Shown one piece after another: positions 21,021-32,733 of a stretch of 64,000 bases of DNA (its first letter is position 1; every line of letters starts with the position of its first letter). The position numbers were made by a program, and so were the translations under genes. The stretch is from Calycina herbarum (lineage: Eukaryota > Ascomycota > Leotiomycetes > Helotiales > Pezizellaceae), in NCBI GenBank assembly GCA_001414485.1, contig LLEY01000047.1:248001-312000 (forward strand). Reading direction: 5' to 3'. The notes under the pieces are model-generated. The model did no database searches and was not told where the DNA came from. It worked only from the letters and a program-made list of their open reading frames with translations.

Positions 21021-22318
21021 TTATGCTCTTGACATAACACCCCAAGCCCGGATGATGTTATCGGTGTAACCAGCAAACAGGGTCTGTCCATCAGCGCTCC
21101 ATGCCAAACTAACACACTCTGGCTCTCTGCTCTTCTTGCCAACCTGTTGGAATTCTGGCTTCAACTCATCAACCTTGCTCTTCTTCTCCAAATCGAAAAT
21201 GATGATGCTGCTAGAGGTGGCAGCGCAAAGCCAGTATCTGTTTGGCGAGAAAACAAGGGCGTGGATCTCATCACCAGCGTTCAACGAGTATAAGTGCTTT
21301 GACTCGTTCAAGTCCCAAAGCATGGTAGTTCCATCCTTTCCACCAGATGCGCAAAGAGATCCATCAGGGGAGATTGTGACGGTGTTTATGTATCCAGTGT
21401 GTCCGATGTGGTCGGTTTGCAATCTGCAGGAAGAAAGCTCCCAAACCTATTGCACATTGTTAGCTTCTGTATTTTATTCAAGTCGAATAACTGAATATGA
21501 AGCATGCGAATCTTGATCAGTTCAAATTGGTGAAGGTTGGTCTCATGGCAAGGTCTCCCAGGCTCTGAAGTAGCAAATACAAAATTTAAAAATCATCATG
21601 GAAAATTCGCATGCTCCGTATGCCAGAAGAAAAGGTGAATATTCCATACCTTAACGAGCTTGTCCCATCCAGAGGAGACAATAACTGGGTTTTGTGGGTT
21701 GGGGCTGAATCTAACGCACGAAACCCAATCGGTGTGTCCCTTCTCGTTGATGGTGAACTTGCAGTCACCGAGAGTGTTCCACAACTTGATGCTTCGGTCG
21801 CGCGATCCGGAGACGATTTGTCTGTTATCGGCAGAGAAGGAAACGGAGAGGACGTCGTTGGTGTGTCCGACGAAACGGCGGGTGGTGGTACCGGTGGAGA
21901 GCTCCCAGAGACGGAGGGTCTTGTCCCAAGAAGCAGAGAGGGCGTAGGCACCGTCAGAAGAGATGACCTAGAGCGAATCTCAGCACATAATTCCCATACC
22001 ATTATTCATACACCATCGATTGTTCTATTCCACCCCCCAGGATATGCGCAAAAACGTACACAGTCAGAAACGATGTGGGAGTGACCGTGGAGAGATCGTT
22101 TTGGGTATCCGTAAGAGCTCTCGTCGCGGGTCAAGTTCCAGATGATCAAGGTCTTGTCGCGGGAACCTGAGAGGAGCATGTTGGGGTTCTCGAGGGAGGT
22201 CGCGAGCGAGGTGACCCATCCGCTGTGGCCCTCAAGGGTGCCCTTGAGAATGAGTTGCCTGCATCGTTCGTTAGCCAGAGGGCGATTCGGGGGGATTTAA
22301 TGGCACTCACTCGGTCAT
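21021..22318 (-). CDS. RACK1 / Asc1 / CpcB ribosomal WD40 protein
   Basis: Four exons: 22318-22311 (8 nt), 22258-22060, 21967-21650, 21446-21021; 316 residues, exactly the usual RACK1 length. The product starts [20 protein letters not shown] and has seven WD blades with GH...D...W(D/N) signatures, for example [54 protein letters not shown], and a last blade [20 protein letters not shown]1 sits on the 40S head near the mRNA exit and links signalling to translation; the Aspergillus orthologue CpcB affects amino-acid control and development. Intron 3 (21649-21447) is 203 nt, far longer than its neighbours, because it holds a snoRNA. Confidence 0.96.
21512..21604 (-). ncRNA. C/D-box snoRNA U24 (snR24-like), intronic
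   Basis: Within RACK1 intron 3, minus strand. C box ATGATGA at 21599-21593, D box CTGA at 21520-21517. The two are closed by a perfect 10-bp outer stem GCATGCGAAT / ATTCGCATGC (21614-21605 with 21511-21502). Downstream of the C box comes TATTTGCTACTTCAGAG, which matches the U24 guide region as I know it (vertebrate U24 has TATTTGCTATCTGAGAG). A CACCAA block lies before the D box, as in U24. U24 guides 2'-O-methylation of large-subunit rRNA. In budding yeast snR24 is also hosted by the intron of ASC1, the RACK1 gene, so host and guest agree. Ends of the mature RNA are approximate. Confidence 0.9.
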
Positions 22319-22729
22319 CTTGAGTGTTTGGTTGCTCAATCGCGGAATTGGAATTATCGAGAGACAAATATTTCGCTGGATGCAATTCCAGCGAGCCCTG
22401 TTTGTGCGGGTCACGAGTTTTCGCTTATCTCGATTTAGCTCTAACCTGTAATGGGCTTAGCGCGGGGTCGTCAACAGGGATTAGGGGTCTAACAATCTTG
22501 GTGATACCCATACATCTGGCTACACACCTCGGCATCAATTGCTCTTCTTGTTCTTCAACATAGAGTTAAATAGTCAAAGTAGAGATTTCATAAAAAGTAT
22601 TGCATTTTTCTTTTTCATATCTACTCATTCATCAACTCCATCAACACCATGAAGACCAAATATCATGCAGCAAGCAAAGAAAGCTAACCCATTATGATGT
22701 ACATTACAAAATCTTATCAACACAGCGAA
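22319..22729. promoter_or_regulatory. RACK1 upstream region / RFC1 3' flank
   Basis: About 410 bp between two same-strand genes. It must contain the RFC1 terminator and the RACK1 promoter; no specific element is assigned. Confidence 0.4.
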
Positions 22730-25700
22730 TCAATTTTTGCCCTTACCCTTTGGTTTCGCCTTTGCCTTTGCCTTCTTTGGCTTTACCTCCTCCTCAGAAT
22801 CCATATCATCATCCTCGTCATCCTTTCCCTTCTTCTTCGAGGCCTTTTTGGTTGCTGGCTTCTTGACCTTTGGTTGCTTGATGTATTTATCCTTCTTCAG
22901 CTCATTCTCTAGATCCTCCTCGACCTTTGGCTCAGGATCAGCTGGGACTTCTTCGTCATCGTCTTCGAGAGCTTCTTCGATATCTGGCTTTTCTGTCTTG
23001 ACTTTTGCTGTAGGAGCCATCATATTACCCGCCTTCATGAAAGGCATTGGGTGTGACTTTTGATTATACCTTTGTTTTGTTAGTATGATGTCCCGTTTGA
23101 ATTGAGTCTCAACTTACAATCGTGTGAAGGTGGATTTGGTCTGAGTTTCAATCTTCACCTTGTTCTCATCCTGAGGTCCGAGGCCAAGTTCCATGATGAA
23201 GTCAAAATCTTCTCTTGTCAAGAAGTAACTATCCATTAGATCAATCACCTCCTCAACACAATCCTTTCCTTCCTTCTGGAGTCGATCAATCAATCGAGTC
23301 CAGAGAACAGGTAGATATTGTTGTCGAATCTCATGACGATCTCCAGACGTTCGAAGTCGCATGTGGGATTGAATCTCCTTGACATAACGAACCAGCTTGC
23401 CTTGCTTGCTGTTATTTCCAAGCCATGAGGTGAACTGTGTCTGACCGCACAAGCCAGATACAAAACTAGCGGGTCGAACTGTACTGAAAACTCCATGGAC
23501 TGGCATCAAACTCCATTGTTGTTGGGAGCCATGAATCATTCGATCCACCAGATCTCCATCACTGATACTCTCTGCTGCTTTATCAATGAGTTCCAATGTC
23601 TTTAGTCTCTGTTCGCGGCCGGGGTTGCAATTTTGAGCCAAAATGGGTTTCGTGCCCAGGTAGTTTTCTTGAACCATTAGGAAACTCTTGTCGTGATCGT
23701 TAAAGTAAAGTTCGATTTTGTCGTTCAGAGTAGCTTTACTTGCTGGAGCGAACATTCCTCCGCCGAGGATCTTGTGACAAATATCCCATGGCTTCAATAC
23801 CACTGATTTCTCCCAGGCCTTCGACATGGCTTTTCCATCCTCAAAATCCATCACGCTCTGATCAAGTTTGATAGTTGATATCATGTTGATGATTTGGCGG
23901 ATATCCTTGTTACTGCCTTCAATAAGCGCATCGATAACAGGCATAGGAAGCTTCATGCCCTCTCTATGGCAAATAGTGGCGATGCGAGATCTGACCATCT
24001 CAATGGTGGGTCGTTTAAACAAAATGTCTAACGTAACATGGTCGAATGGTTTCATCTTTGGTAGCTTGCGCTCGTTGCAGATTAAAATCATGGGGATATC
24101 AGTCGTCTTGCACAATTTTGCCAAAGCCCCAACACCACCACGATCTCCAGCCGACATACCATCAACTTCATCCATGATCAACACAATCTTCTTTTTCTTC
24201 GTGTCGACAGATTTCCCGTCTCCAGAGAAAAATCCAAGCATAGATGTATTGTTCAATACTTCTGTCAGGCCCGACTCAACGAGCTTTTTGCTGCGAGTGT
24301 CACTGGCATTGCTCTCCAATATATCATAGCCTGCCAATTTAGCAGCAAGATGTGCAGCAGTAGTTTTTCCAATGCCAGGTGGACCGTGAATCATAATCGT
24401 TCGATAGCCACCAAGACCATCTGGGCCCTTTTTCTCGAAATTGTACTTGTGAGCATATGCCCATCCCTTCAACCATGTCTGTATCTTTTCTACGTTGCCC
24501 TTATTTCCGCAGATTTGGTTGATTTGTGTTGGGGCGTACTTGCTGGTCCATAGCAAGGAGCTTGCTGGTGGTGGAGGAGGTGGAGGCCTAGAGGTAGAGC
24601 CCTTTGAGGAAGCCAGCTTCTCAGCAACCTTTCTTGCCTTCTCAACTTCAGCAGCTTTCTTTCGCTCCTCTCTTTCCATCTCTTCAGCCTCTTGCTGGAT
24701 CTTGGCCATTTCTTTTGCCTTCTTCTCCATGTTCGCTTCAGCAGCCTTTCCATCTCCACCATTCGCTGGCATCGTTGCAATAATTGCAAATAAACCATCT
24801 TCGTCGACTGTTTTGATTTTGAGATGTGCAATTTTCTTGAGTTTGACAGGACCAGCATCATTACCGAGGACCACGAAATCCGTCTTTCCGCTAGGTGCAG
24901 TTGTGACTTTGCCGCCGTATCTTTTTACCAGTGCTTGTCCGTCGTCTCTTGATAAAGTTTCCAGTAGACCAGTGAAAACAAACGTCAAACCAGTCAAACA
25001 ATTTTCTGCACCCTGTGGAATTTCTTTCGAACCTTGCGCTGGAGGAGCAGCAGCAGCATTACCACCGCCAGCAGCATTTTTCCTCCAATCGAATGGTTTG
25101 GCGTCTGGGTCTTTTGGAGGAGGAGTTGGGGGTCGTACGAGAGGTATATTATCGAGGATAGCTTGGACTGCCGCGCTTTCCTTCTTTTCGGCCTTCTTAG
25201 CTGGGGCTCGCTTCTTGGCTGGGGGTTGTTTTGATTTGCTTTTTACTGATTTGATATTGGGTACATTGTCATCGTCGTCTTCGGATTCCAGGTCCACGGA
25301 TTTTCGCTTCTTGCTTGTGCCCCTCGCTGCAGGGTTTTCAATGGGCATATCATCACTATCATCTAGATTGACGAAATCCTTCATCTCGACATCTTCGTCC
25401 TTGATCGCTGATTTCTTCTTCGTGGCCGACTTCTTGGGTTTCACTATCATTGGCTCATCGTCGCTGTCGATCTCAACGTATGCATCCTTCTCCCTACCAC
25501 CCTTCTTGACATCGGCCACAAAAATGTCATCTCCCGCATCGTCATCGTCATCCAGAAATGCCAGTTCATCCAGATCCACATTTTCGCTGTAGGTCTTTGA
25601 CTTGTTCTTGCGAGTAGATGATGCTCGGCTGGTGTTCTCGATTTTCGAAGTTGTTAGAGGTTTGGTAGGTGTTTCCTTGGGAGGCTTAGGCTTCGCCTTG

Positions 25701-26105
25701 GATTTGGTGGAAGCAAAGTAATCATCGGTTGTAGTCTCTTGGCCTTTGGGCGACTCTTTCTTGCTATAATATCGTCAATGGGGGTTATCTCCACATGTGG
25801 TTAGGTAGACATACACTACTTTCTTGACGGCTGATTGCTTTGGCGTAGCTTTCTTGGGTCTGCTAAAATTTAGCACACATCACCTTTACTAGCTTGCACG
25901 ACCTACGTTGGCTCCTCATCATCGCTATCATCAAGAATCTTGCGGTTTTCTGCCCCGGGGTTAGCAACCAAGATTTCACATGCAACTTTAGACAGGGCAA
26001 CCTACTGCCTCGCTTCTTCTTGGAGTCTTCCTCTTTCTTGACCTCCTTCTCCCTAATAGGAGTGGAAGTCTTGCCGCCAAAGAAACTCCTGATGTCGGCA
26101 GGCAT
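22730..26105 (-). CDS. RFC1: Replication factor C large subunit (RFC1)
   Basis: Five exons: 26105-26006, 25949-25907, 25862-25815, 25763-23118, 23069-22730; 1,058 residues. The N-terminus MPADIRSFFGG resembles a PCNA-binding PIP box. A charged disordered region (to about residue 300) leads to a BRCT domain (about 319-395, LTGLTFVFTGLL...GKVTTAPSGKTDFVVLG), then the AAA+ clamp-loader core with Walker A GPPGIGKTTAAHLA (about 524) and Walker B VLIMDEVDGMS. The RFC1-specific collar domain follows, and the tail is Lys/Glu-rich with a KKKGKDDEDDD-type basic-acidic end. RFC1 with RFC2-5 loads PCNA at primer junctions in the nucleus. The gene shares a 235-bp divergent promoter with mitochondrial L16. 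Confidence 0.95.
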
Positions 26106-26340
26106 TGTTGGGCGGTTGACGTTGATGAAGCTGAACTCTCGAAGTTCAAAACGGTGACGCGACTAAAAACACTTAACGCGACTGTCTTTCCAATCATACA
26201 GGGGCGATAAAGCGGCGATAACATACAGGGGTTGCGGCCGCCGCTTCTCCGTATAAAAGGCCGTACGCTTAGTCATTTGCTTTCTTCAGAACAGAAGCTA
26301 CAGAACTCCAGAGCTGGATTCAGAGCAATCCACCACCACC
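26106..26340. promoter_or_regulatory. Bidirectional promoter, RFC1 / mitochondrial L16
   Basis: Only 235 bp separate the divergent start codons. It contains a GC-rich block GGGGTTGCGGCCGCCGC (near 26228) and a TATAAAAG sequence at about 26253 pointing to the L16 side. Confidence 0.55.
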
Positions 26341-27192
26341 ATGAATTCCCGAAGCGTCTCGAGCTTTGCTGCTCACTTCGAGAAGCTCTCGATAGCTTCC
26401 ACGCCATTACGACCCATATCCTCCCTCTTAACCCCTTGGTCATTCCACCAGTCAATTCAATCAAAAAATGTCACTCCTATATCCAGCCGACCATTTTCCG
26501 TTACTGCAAGCCGGGCAGGCGATTGGCTCTTGCCAACAGCACCAGAAAAGAAAAGATCACGGAAGGGAAGGCCTCGTGTGCCAACGGGAGGATCTGCGAG
26601 AGGAACAACGATGGTATGGGGGGAATACGGGCTTAGAATGTCGGACCACCATCGAAGAGTTAGCGCCTCGCAATTGAAGAATGGGGAGGAGGCTATTAAA
26701 GTACGTCTAAAGGGAATGCGATATCGTCTATATAAGAGAGTGTGCGCGAGCATTGGTGTTTACAGCAGTGGTAACGAGGTATGTTTGAACATGGTTGGAA
26801 GTCTGTGTTAGATTGTGGAGCTAACCTCTTGTTAGGTTCGTATGGGAAAAGGAAAAGGTTCTTTCGATCATTGGGCGTCCAGAATTGCTGTCAGCAAGAT
26901 CATTTTTGAGTTGAAGGGAGATATCCACGAGCAAGTGGCGAGAGACGCATTTCGACTAGCTGGTAACAAAATGCCAGGTCAGTTTCGCAATGCTACTTCC
27001 ATGGCTGCATTTACTAATTATGTTCTAGGCCAGTATGAATTCGTAAAAAAGGGAGACCCTCCGGTTGTTGGAATAACGAAGTTGGATGGAATCACACTGG
27101 AAGAATTAAAGCGACCAAGACGGAAGGTTCCTCTTCCTATGCCAACGATACCCGGATCCGATCCTGCTCCATCTCTTTCTCCAGGTGCCTAG
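26341..27192 (+). CDS. MRPL16: Mitochondrial ribosomal protein L16 (uL16m)
   Basis: Three exons (26341-26778, 26836-26977, 27029-27192) give 247 residues. An N-terminal Ser/Arg-rich presequence without acidic patches (about 1-60) suits mitochondrial import. The L16 core follows: RKGRPRVPTGGSARGTTMVW, then VRMGKGKGSFDHWASRIAVSK and EQVARDAFRLAGNKMPGQYEFVKK in adjoining segments. The GKGKGSFDHWA loop is the conserved L16 signature near the peptidyl-transferase centre. The extra C-terminal 40 residues (Pro-rich, PTIPGSDPAPSLSPGA) are a fungal addition. Confidence 0.93.
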
Positions 27193-28400
27193 GTGTTGTT
27201 TGTATCTCTTCCGCAAGATACGGAATACTTGTAAAATATGGCGTGTTAGAAATAGGAGCGAGATATTGCCCAATGTATAACCCAAAATTCTTCCCAAAAT
27301 GACGAAATAGACACTCATGTTGTATCACAGTGATCTTAAGCATAATAACTGGGGCTCTATGTTTTCCATTCTCCCCTGGTTCATACCCAGTGGGAGAACA
27401 TACTACTCAAGAGTTACTTAGTGTCACTCAGAACCTAGTAGAGTACAGTAGAGCAAGGTAGTACTTGGGCAAACCCCAAGTGAAGTGGAACTCTACTCTA
27501 CTCAAGTCATTTCTTACCCTGTCAACACCCTTCATTTTAGTTGCTACTCCATCTTCTGCGCACTCATCCCAACCACCTTATGGTATAATTTCCCGTCCCA
27601 AGAGGACCAACCAATACTCAAACAAAAAGACCATCCAACCAAGCACAAAGTGGTCGGTACACATCTACATTCCCATGAGAGTAGCTCATCAAACCACATC
27701 TAACACCCATCCCTCTTCCCCACCCTCCTCTGAACCCAAGACCCACCGCACAAAAGGGAGCCTCGAAATCCACACCAACAAACTACAAAAGCAGGCCTCC
27801 CTCACCAGGGGTTGCAAGAATTTGTGACTGTAGCGCCCTCACACTTTCCTTTCTACCATTATCCTAACACTTCTAGGAGAATAAAATTACTAAATACCTA
27901 ATTGTTCTAGTCGTTTAGGACAATCAAATTGATTTTCCGAGGTTTAGTGGAACAATTGGGGACACGGAGCAGAGAAATTCTACTCTTGGTCAGTTACGAA
28001 TTTCTACAACCCCCTGGTGGCCCTGTGGTGTAAGCAGCACGCTATTTCGTCGCACAATGACTAGGGTGGTGGGGGTTACATTCCCCTTTGACCTTCAACC
28101 CCCAATCGACTTTTTCGGCATTTTTATTCTATTATATCGAGCAAACTAGATCAAATGCTTTTAGTGAGAGTTTGTTTTTCACATTCATAACAAAGATTAT
28201 TGAACGGAGACATCTTTCTATCCCTTTAATTCTTCCTCAAACTCTATTCTCCTCCAGCAGTAAAAAAAGCAATCAAGCACAATGGTATATCTCCCCGCTC
28301 TCATAACCCCGATCCAATAGCCAATTTAATCAAACCAATAATATAATTCAAACGAATGCTCCATAACCCCCCAGAACACCATCATCAATCTACACCTCCC
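27193..28400. other. Intergenic with a possible hAT-MITE relic and decayed repeats
   Basis: At 27388-27521 a 134-bp block begins CAGTGGGAGAA and ends TTACCCTG, with (TAGAG)/(CTCTA) pentamer runs and a small hairpin ACTTGGG-CAAAC-CCCAAGT; a weak cousin of the MITEs at 19918 and 60975. Around 27880-27960 GTTTAGGACAAT phrases recall MITE family B. A tRNA-like fold at about 28016-28092 is treated under findings. Confidence 0.35.
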
Positions 28401-30810
28401 CTAGCTTTCAAGATCAACTTTCGCCTCTCCCTGTTGAAACCCCTTTACACCTGTTTCTCTATCCTCATCCATACTCCCCTCATTGGAATTTCCATATGCC
28501 ATGCTAACCTCCGTGATATCCTCTCCAACCTCGCACCATACCTCGCTGACAGCTGGGATGGGGGAAATTTTACAGAGGGCGTAGTAGGAGGCTGATGCTA
28601 CGATGAAACCGCAGAAGAAGTTGAGGTTGTATATGTATGTTGCGCCTGGGTCACGTTAGAAGAGTTCGGAAAATATGGGAAAGAGGGGGAAAGGGAGAAG
28701 AGGAGGTGAGAGTCCTAAGCTTTGCTCTGAGTACACCCCAACCCTCCTCGTAATAACTTAAAACATTGTCCGAGAACATTTAGAAGAATGGAGAGCCAGA
28801 GTTTCTCGTTCTTCTAAACCTCCCCGGACAATAATAGTAGTTATCCCAGACTAGTATGCGGAGCAAAGCCCATGTTTCTTACGGGGAGGAAGGGAGGTTT
28901 GTGAGAACTTACCAATTGGGACAGGTTTCCCGATAGCACCCACAAATCCCACAATATTGATTAGAATACCACAGATGTAGGCGACGTATCCACGCCAGTG
29001 GAAGCCGAATGTGAAGTAGTAAGGAGATGCTTTGCGAGCGGAGTACAATTCTTTGACTTCGAGATATCCTCTGCGGACCCAGTAGTAATCACAAATAATG
29101 ACACCGGCGATGGACGAGAGAAAGACGGAATATGCCGAAAGGTAGGTGGTGAAGTTATTCGCTGAGGATAGGAGGTTCCAAGGGCACATTACGAGACCAA
29201 CAAGTGCGCAGACGTAACCACCACGACGGATGTTTAGGTAGCGGGGTAGAAGAGCAGTCATATCTGTTCCTGCTGAGACGGAGTTTGCTGCGATGTTCGT
29301 TCCTAGTTGGGCGAGTGTAAAGGCCATGGCGATGAAGAACACACCAGCGCGGTTCTTGGAAGTTCCTTCATTGAGGAAAGATTGCAATAGTTCGAGAGGA
29401 TTCCAAATTGGGTCTCCCTTGAAGATAACTGTGGAGGATGAGGAGACAATGATACCAATGAAGGAGGTGATGGCAAATCCACATGGAATAGTGAAAAGTT
29501 GGGACCAGAAAGCATCCTTTGGCTTCTTAGCGAAACGAGAGAAGTCAGGATCATTCACGATGAGGGTGGCAAAATTGGCGATTGAAGACATGATACCAGT
29601 AACCATTCCCCAAGCTAGTTTGGAGCCAGTTGCTGTTGCTGGTTGATGGACAATAGGGCCAATTCCATGAGCACGAACGACAGCCCAGATGAAGAAGGCG
29701 ACTCCTGCCGTTGGAACAACATATGCCTTTACGGTGAAGAGATGCCGGATTTTGTGTACTGGAAACCAGATTGCAGGCAGTGATCCTGCCCAAAACAAAA
29801 AGAAGGCCACGAAATCATGCGTTGTGGTCCCCGAGTTTGGAATTCCTGAAGGAGTCAGTCTCATCGACATGAACGGAGCCGGGCTGGACGACTTGGTGTA
29901 CTTACCATTATGGATTCTTTGGAAGGAGGGCCAAATTGCCGAAATCATGAGTTTGACACAATTTCCTGCTCATATCAGCAATGCACTTTTGGAACACTTA
30001 AAACCATTAGGCAACTTACCTCCAATCCATGACTGCACTCCGTACCAGATACATGCCATGGCAGCTCGATTGAAAACTGGCCATAAAGCACCCCATATTC
30101 CGAAACTGGAGCGAGATACGACCGGGAAGGAGATATGATAGGTCGCCCCTATTCGCCCTGTGAGGCAAATAAACACAGCTGCGATGGAATAGCCAAGCCA
30201 GACACAAATCCAAGATTGCCACCAACTCAAGCCTGACGATACGATCATCGAACTGGAAATCATCCAGGTATTCTAAAGTATTTTGTTAGTCGGGTGCTTT
30301 TAGACTGAACTGTGAGTTACTCACGATATTGAAGGAGTCAGCAACCCAAAAACCGACAAAATTCCAAGGGCCCCATTGTCTTCTGGCTGGTTCAACTGTG
30401 GCTTGTTAGAAATAGTTCCTTCTTGTGGTGGTTGTTCAAAACTAACCAGGCTTCAAATCGTGATTATTCAACATCAACTGGGCGTTTGTCAACCCCGGCT
30501 CGCTCTCCACAGCCAACTTATCAATATAATAAGCCACTCTGTTTCCCTTGACTTTCTCCATTATTGTGTCGAAAAAGGATGGCTCGTCGGACGAATGATA
30601 TATTATTTCTTGTGCGTTGTCGGAATAAGCTTGGTCGAAAGCTGAGTCTAATGTGGTGGTACTATGACGACGTCTGGACCTGCCGAATTGACTAGAGTTT
30701 GATGGGCCGGCAGCTGCAAGTAAGGGCGCACGCTCGTTTTTTGCAGCGGAAGCTAAAGAATTAATCAAATTGTGGGATGATGAATCCTCATTGTTTTTAG
30801 GAGGGGGCAT
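28401..30810 (-). CDS. NCS1-family nucleobase permease (Fur/uracil-permease type)
   Basis: Six exons: 30810-30447, 30395-30325, 30272-30020, 29965-29906, 29845-28913, 28645-28401; 641 residues. A 120-residue hydrophilic N-terminus precedes the NCS1 signature [20 protein letters not shown], then [20 protein letters not shown] and about 11 more hydrophobic segments. Conserved Fur-type phrases include [20 protein letters not shown] and [21 protein letters not shown]1 transporters carry uracil, allantoin, purines, cytosine or thiamine with a proton or sodium ion across the plasma membrane; the motifs place this one with the Fur group, but the substrate is not decided. The C-terminal tail is acidic ([15 protein letters not shown]). 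The last intron (28912-28646, 267 nt) is long and includes an imperfect hairpin. Confidence 0.92.
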
Positions 30811-31882
30811 CAGAAGTAATAAATAGGGCCGCTTTCTTGATCAGAAAGCTCGAGGGGCGGGGGAGGATCGTCTACTAGGTAGTGAAATCTGCAATCTGCA
30901 TGCAGCCGGGATTCTTTTTGGAAGCGGGAAGCCGTTGATCAAAGTTCGACTTTGGATCGTTCTTGGCTGGACAGGTTCTCCGGTATGGAGCTGTTGGTGA
31001 ATGGAGTACTTGTTTGCCTTATCGCAGAGAGTGGTGAACGTTATCAATGATCTCGCCCTCGACGTAAGAGGCCCAGAGTCTTAGATTCCGATATACAAGG
31101 CTTCACCTGAAAGTATATGGAGAGTAAGAAGACAGCACTTGGTGTCTTTTTCCTAGTAGCAGGTGCTCGTGTACACTCGTAACTCCTACAAGCGTTCAAG
31201 AAAGTCACGAAGCTCTATCGCATGGTCAACGACAGCATGACCGCCACAGCTCCCAAAGATCCCTAGCTACAGCATGGGGTATACCTGTACTGTACTCGAG
31301 TACGGCGTGCGGCCAGGAGGCCGCGGCGTGTAAACGGCCTCTGTGCGAGGCAAACGCCAGCAGGGCAATGGCTGTGAAGGCTCTGAAAAGTTGGTGAGCC
31401 TCCTCTCCTATCTTTTGAACATATCCAAGTCTAGGCAGGGCCCGCTGCAGCCGCGGGTTTTGGTGGCATCGCCGGTGTGCATGTCAAGAGTTGGTGGCGT
31501 GAGTCAAGATATCTTTGAGATAAGATTGTCAGACGTGAAGTAAAAACGAGATCCTATCGAGTAAAAATGAATTTGCGGGGAAAATCAGCTGCTCCTTCAT
31601 TGGCTCGTCCGGTGACTGGGGGTCACTGATTGCACGCGATCACTTCGGCTTCCCCGATAAATTCAATTCGCTCTTGTTCAAAGAAATATATCCAAGGCCA
31701 CAGGATAGAAACAATTTTATTGCTCCATCACTTCTGAGCGGGTGTGGGGATTGGGTGAGAGGATTCTGGTTGTTGGGTTTTGGAAAGTCAGACACGGCTC
31801 GTGTCCCCAGCCACCTCATATATTTCTCCTCTGATCACACCCCGCATGGGATTTTGTGAAGAAGTATTGAGCTGAAGGGCTC
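30811..31882. other. Intergenic, upstream of the permease
   Basis: No gene recognised. Short frames at 31343-31543 and 31674-31859 have no signature. Confidence 0.4.
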
Positions 31883-32117
31883 CTCGCGGTAGACAATAAA
31901 AGCGGCAGTAAATATTTCAGGTTCGTACCTGCCTACCTAGCTCATCGTCCCTACTTTTTAGGGTAATTCATGTAATTAACCCAAATGTTTAGGACAATTT
32001 AATATTTACCTAGACGGTTTAGAACAATGAAGTTCAATTGTTCCAAAGTATTTGGGTAATATCTAGAAGGTGTAGCACAACGAGCTATTTACTGCCGCTT
32101 TTCTTGTCCACTGCGAG
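31883..32117. mobile_element. Inverted-repeat MITE (family B), copy 1
   Basis: A 235-bp element with terminal inverted repeats of about 32 bp. The left end starts CTCGCGGTAGACAATAAAAG and continues with CGGCAGTAAATA; the right end is its near-perfect complement (TATTTACTGCCGC...CTGCGAG). A second copy at 60653-60888 matches along its whole length, and a relic lies at about 1775-1895. Superfamily is uncertain because no clear target duplication is seen. Confidence 0.78.
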
Positions 32118-32733
32118 AAGGGTATTGGTAGAGACGAAAAAGAATCGGAAAATTTGGGGGAGAAATCTAGCGAGAGAGAAACAGGTATAAACCAATCAAA
32201 GAGGGTTAGGATTTAAATCTACTTTCGTGCTCGATACAACAAGACATTCGAAGGAGAAAAACATAACGCAGAATAAATACCAAAAAGAGGAATGTATAAC
32301 GAATATGATCCAGCTCCCACATCTTTATTCGATGAGTTCGAGATATAGCCACCATGAAGCTCTACCCAATGAGAGAAATTTCCACAATTCCATGTGGTAG
32401 ATAAGAGCTTCTCCATGATAAAATCCATGAGCGAGGCTGAACCGAATATGCAAGTCTTCTCGTCCTGCGGAACACCCCACTTCCCCAAAGTATGGAGTCG
32501 AATAGTGCCTCTCGATAGGAACGGGTCAGTGCCTTACCGAGCGTGCCGTAGGTTCATTGCAAATCCCTAGCCGCTAACACATGCACTATGATGGAGAAGT
32601 ACAGTAACCGAGTTGATCTCTGTCCAAAAATTGATATTATTTGACTTGCAAGCGAAGACCAGAAAATAAGCAAAATCAAGTAGATAAGATAGCGACAGTT
32701 TTATCTCATATCCCATCCAATTATATTATAGAT
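32118..32733. other. Intergenic, 3' flank of the LPMO gene
   Basis: A minus-strand frame at 32219-32488 has no recognisable domain. Nothing else seen. Confidence 0.4.

Noticed and set aside
23114..25579. RFC1 as an 821-residue single-exon protein
   Set aside because: That frame starts at a non-ATG codon and stops inside an intron; upstream exons give the PIP-like N-terminus and a downstream exon the conserved YNQKSHP region.
24495..25592. 365-codon plus-strand frame
   Set aside because: Exactly antisense to the RFC1 coding exon; Ser/Phe-rich composition is the mirror of its Lys/Glu-rich and acidic segments.
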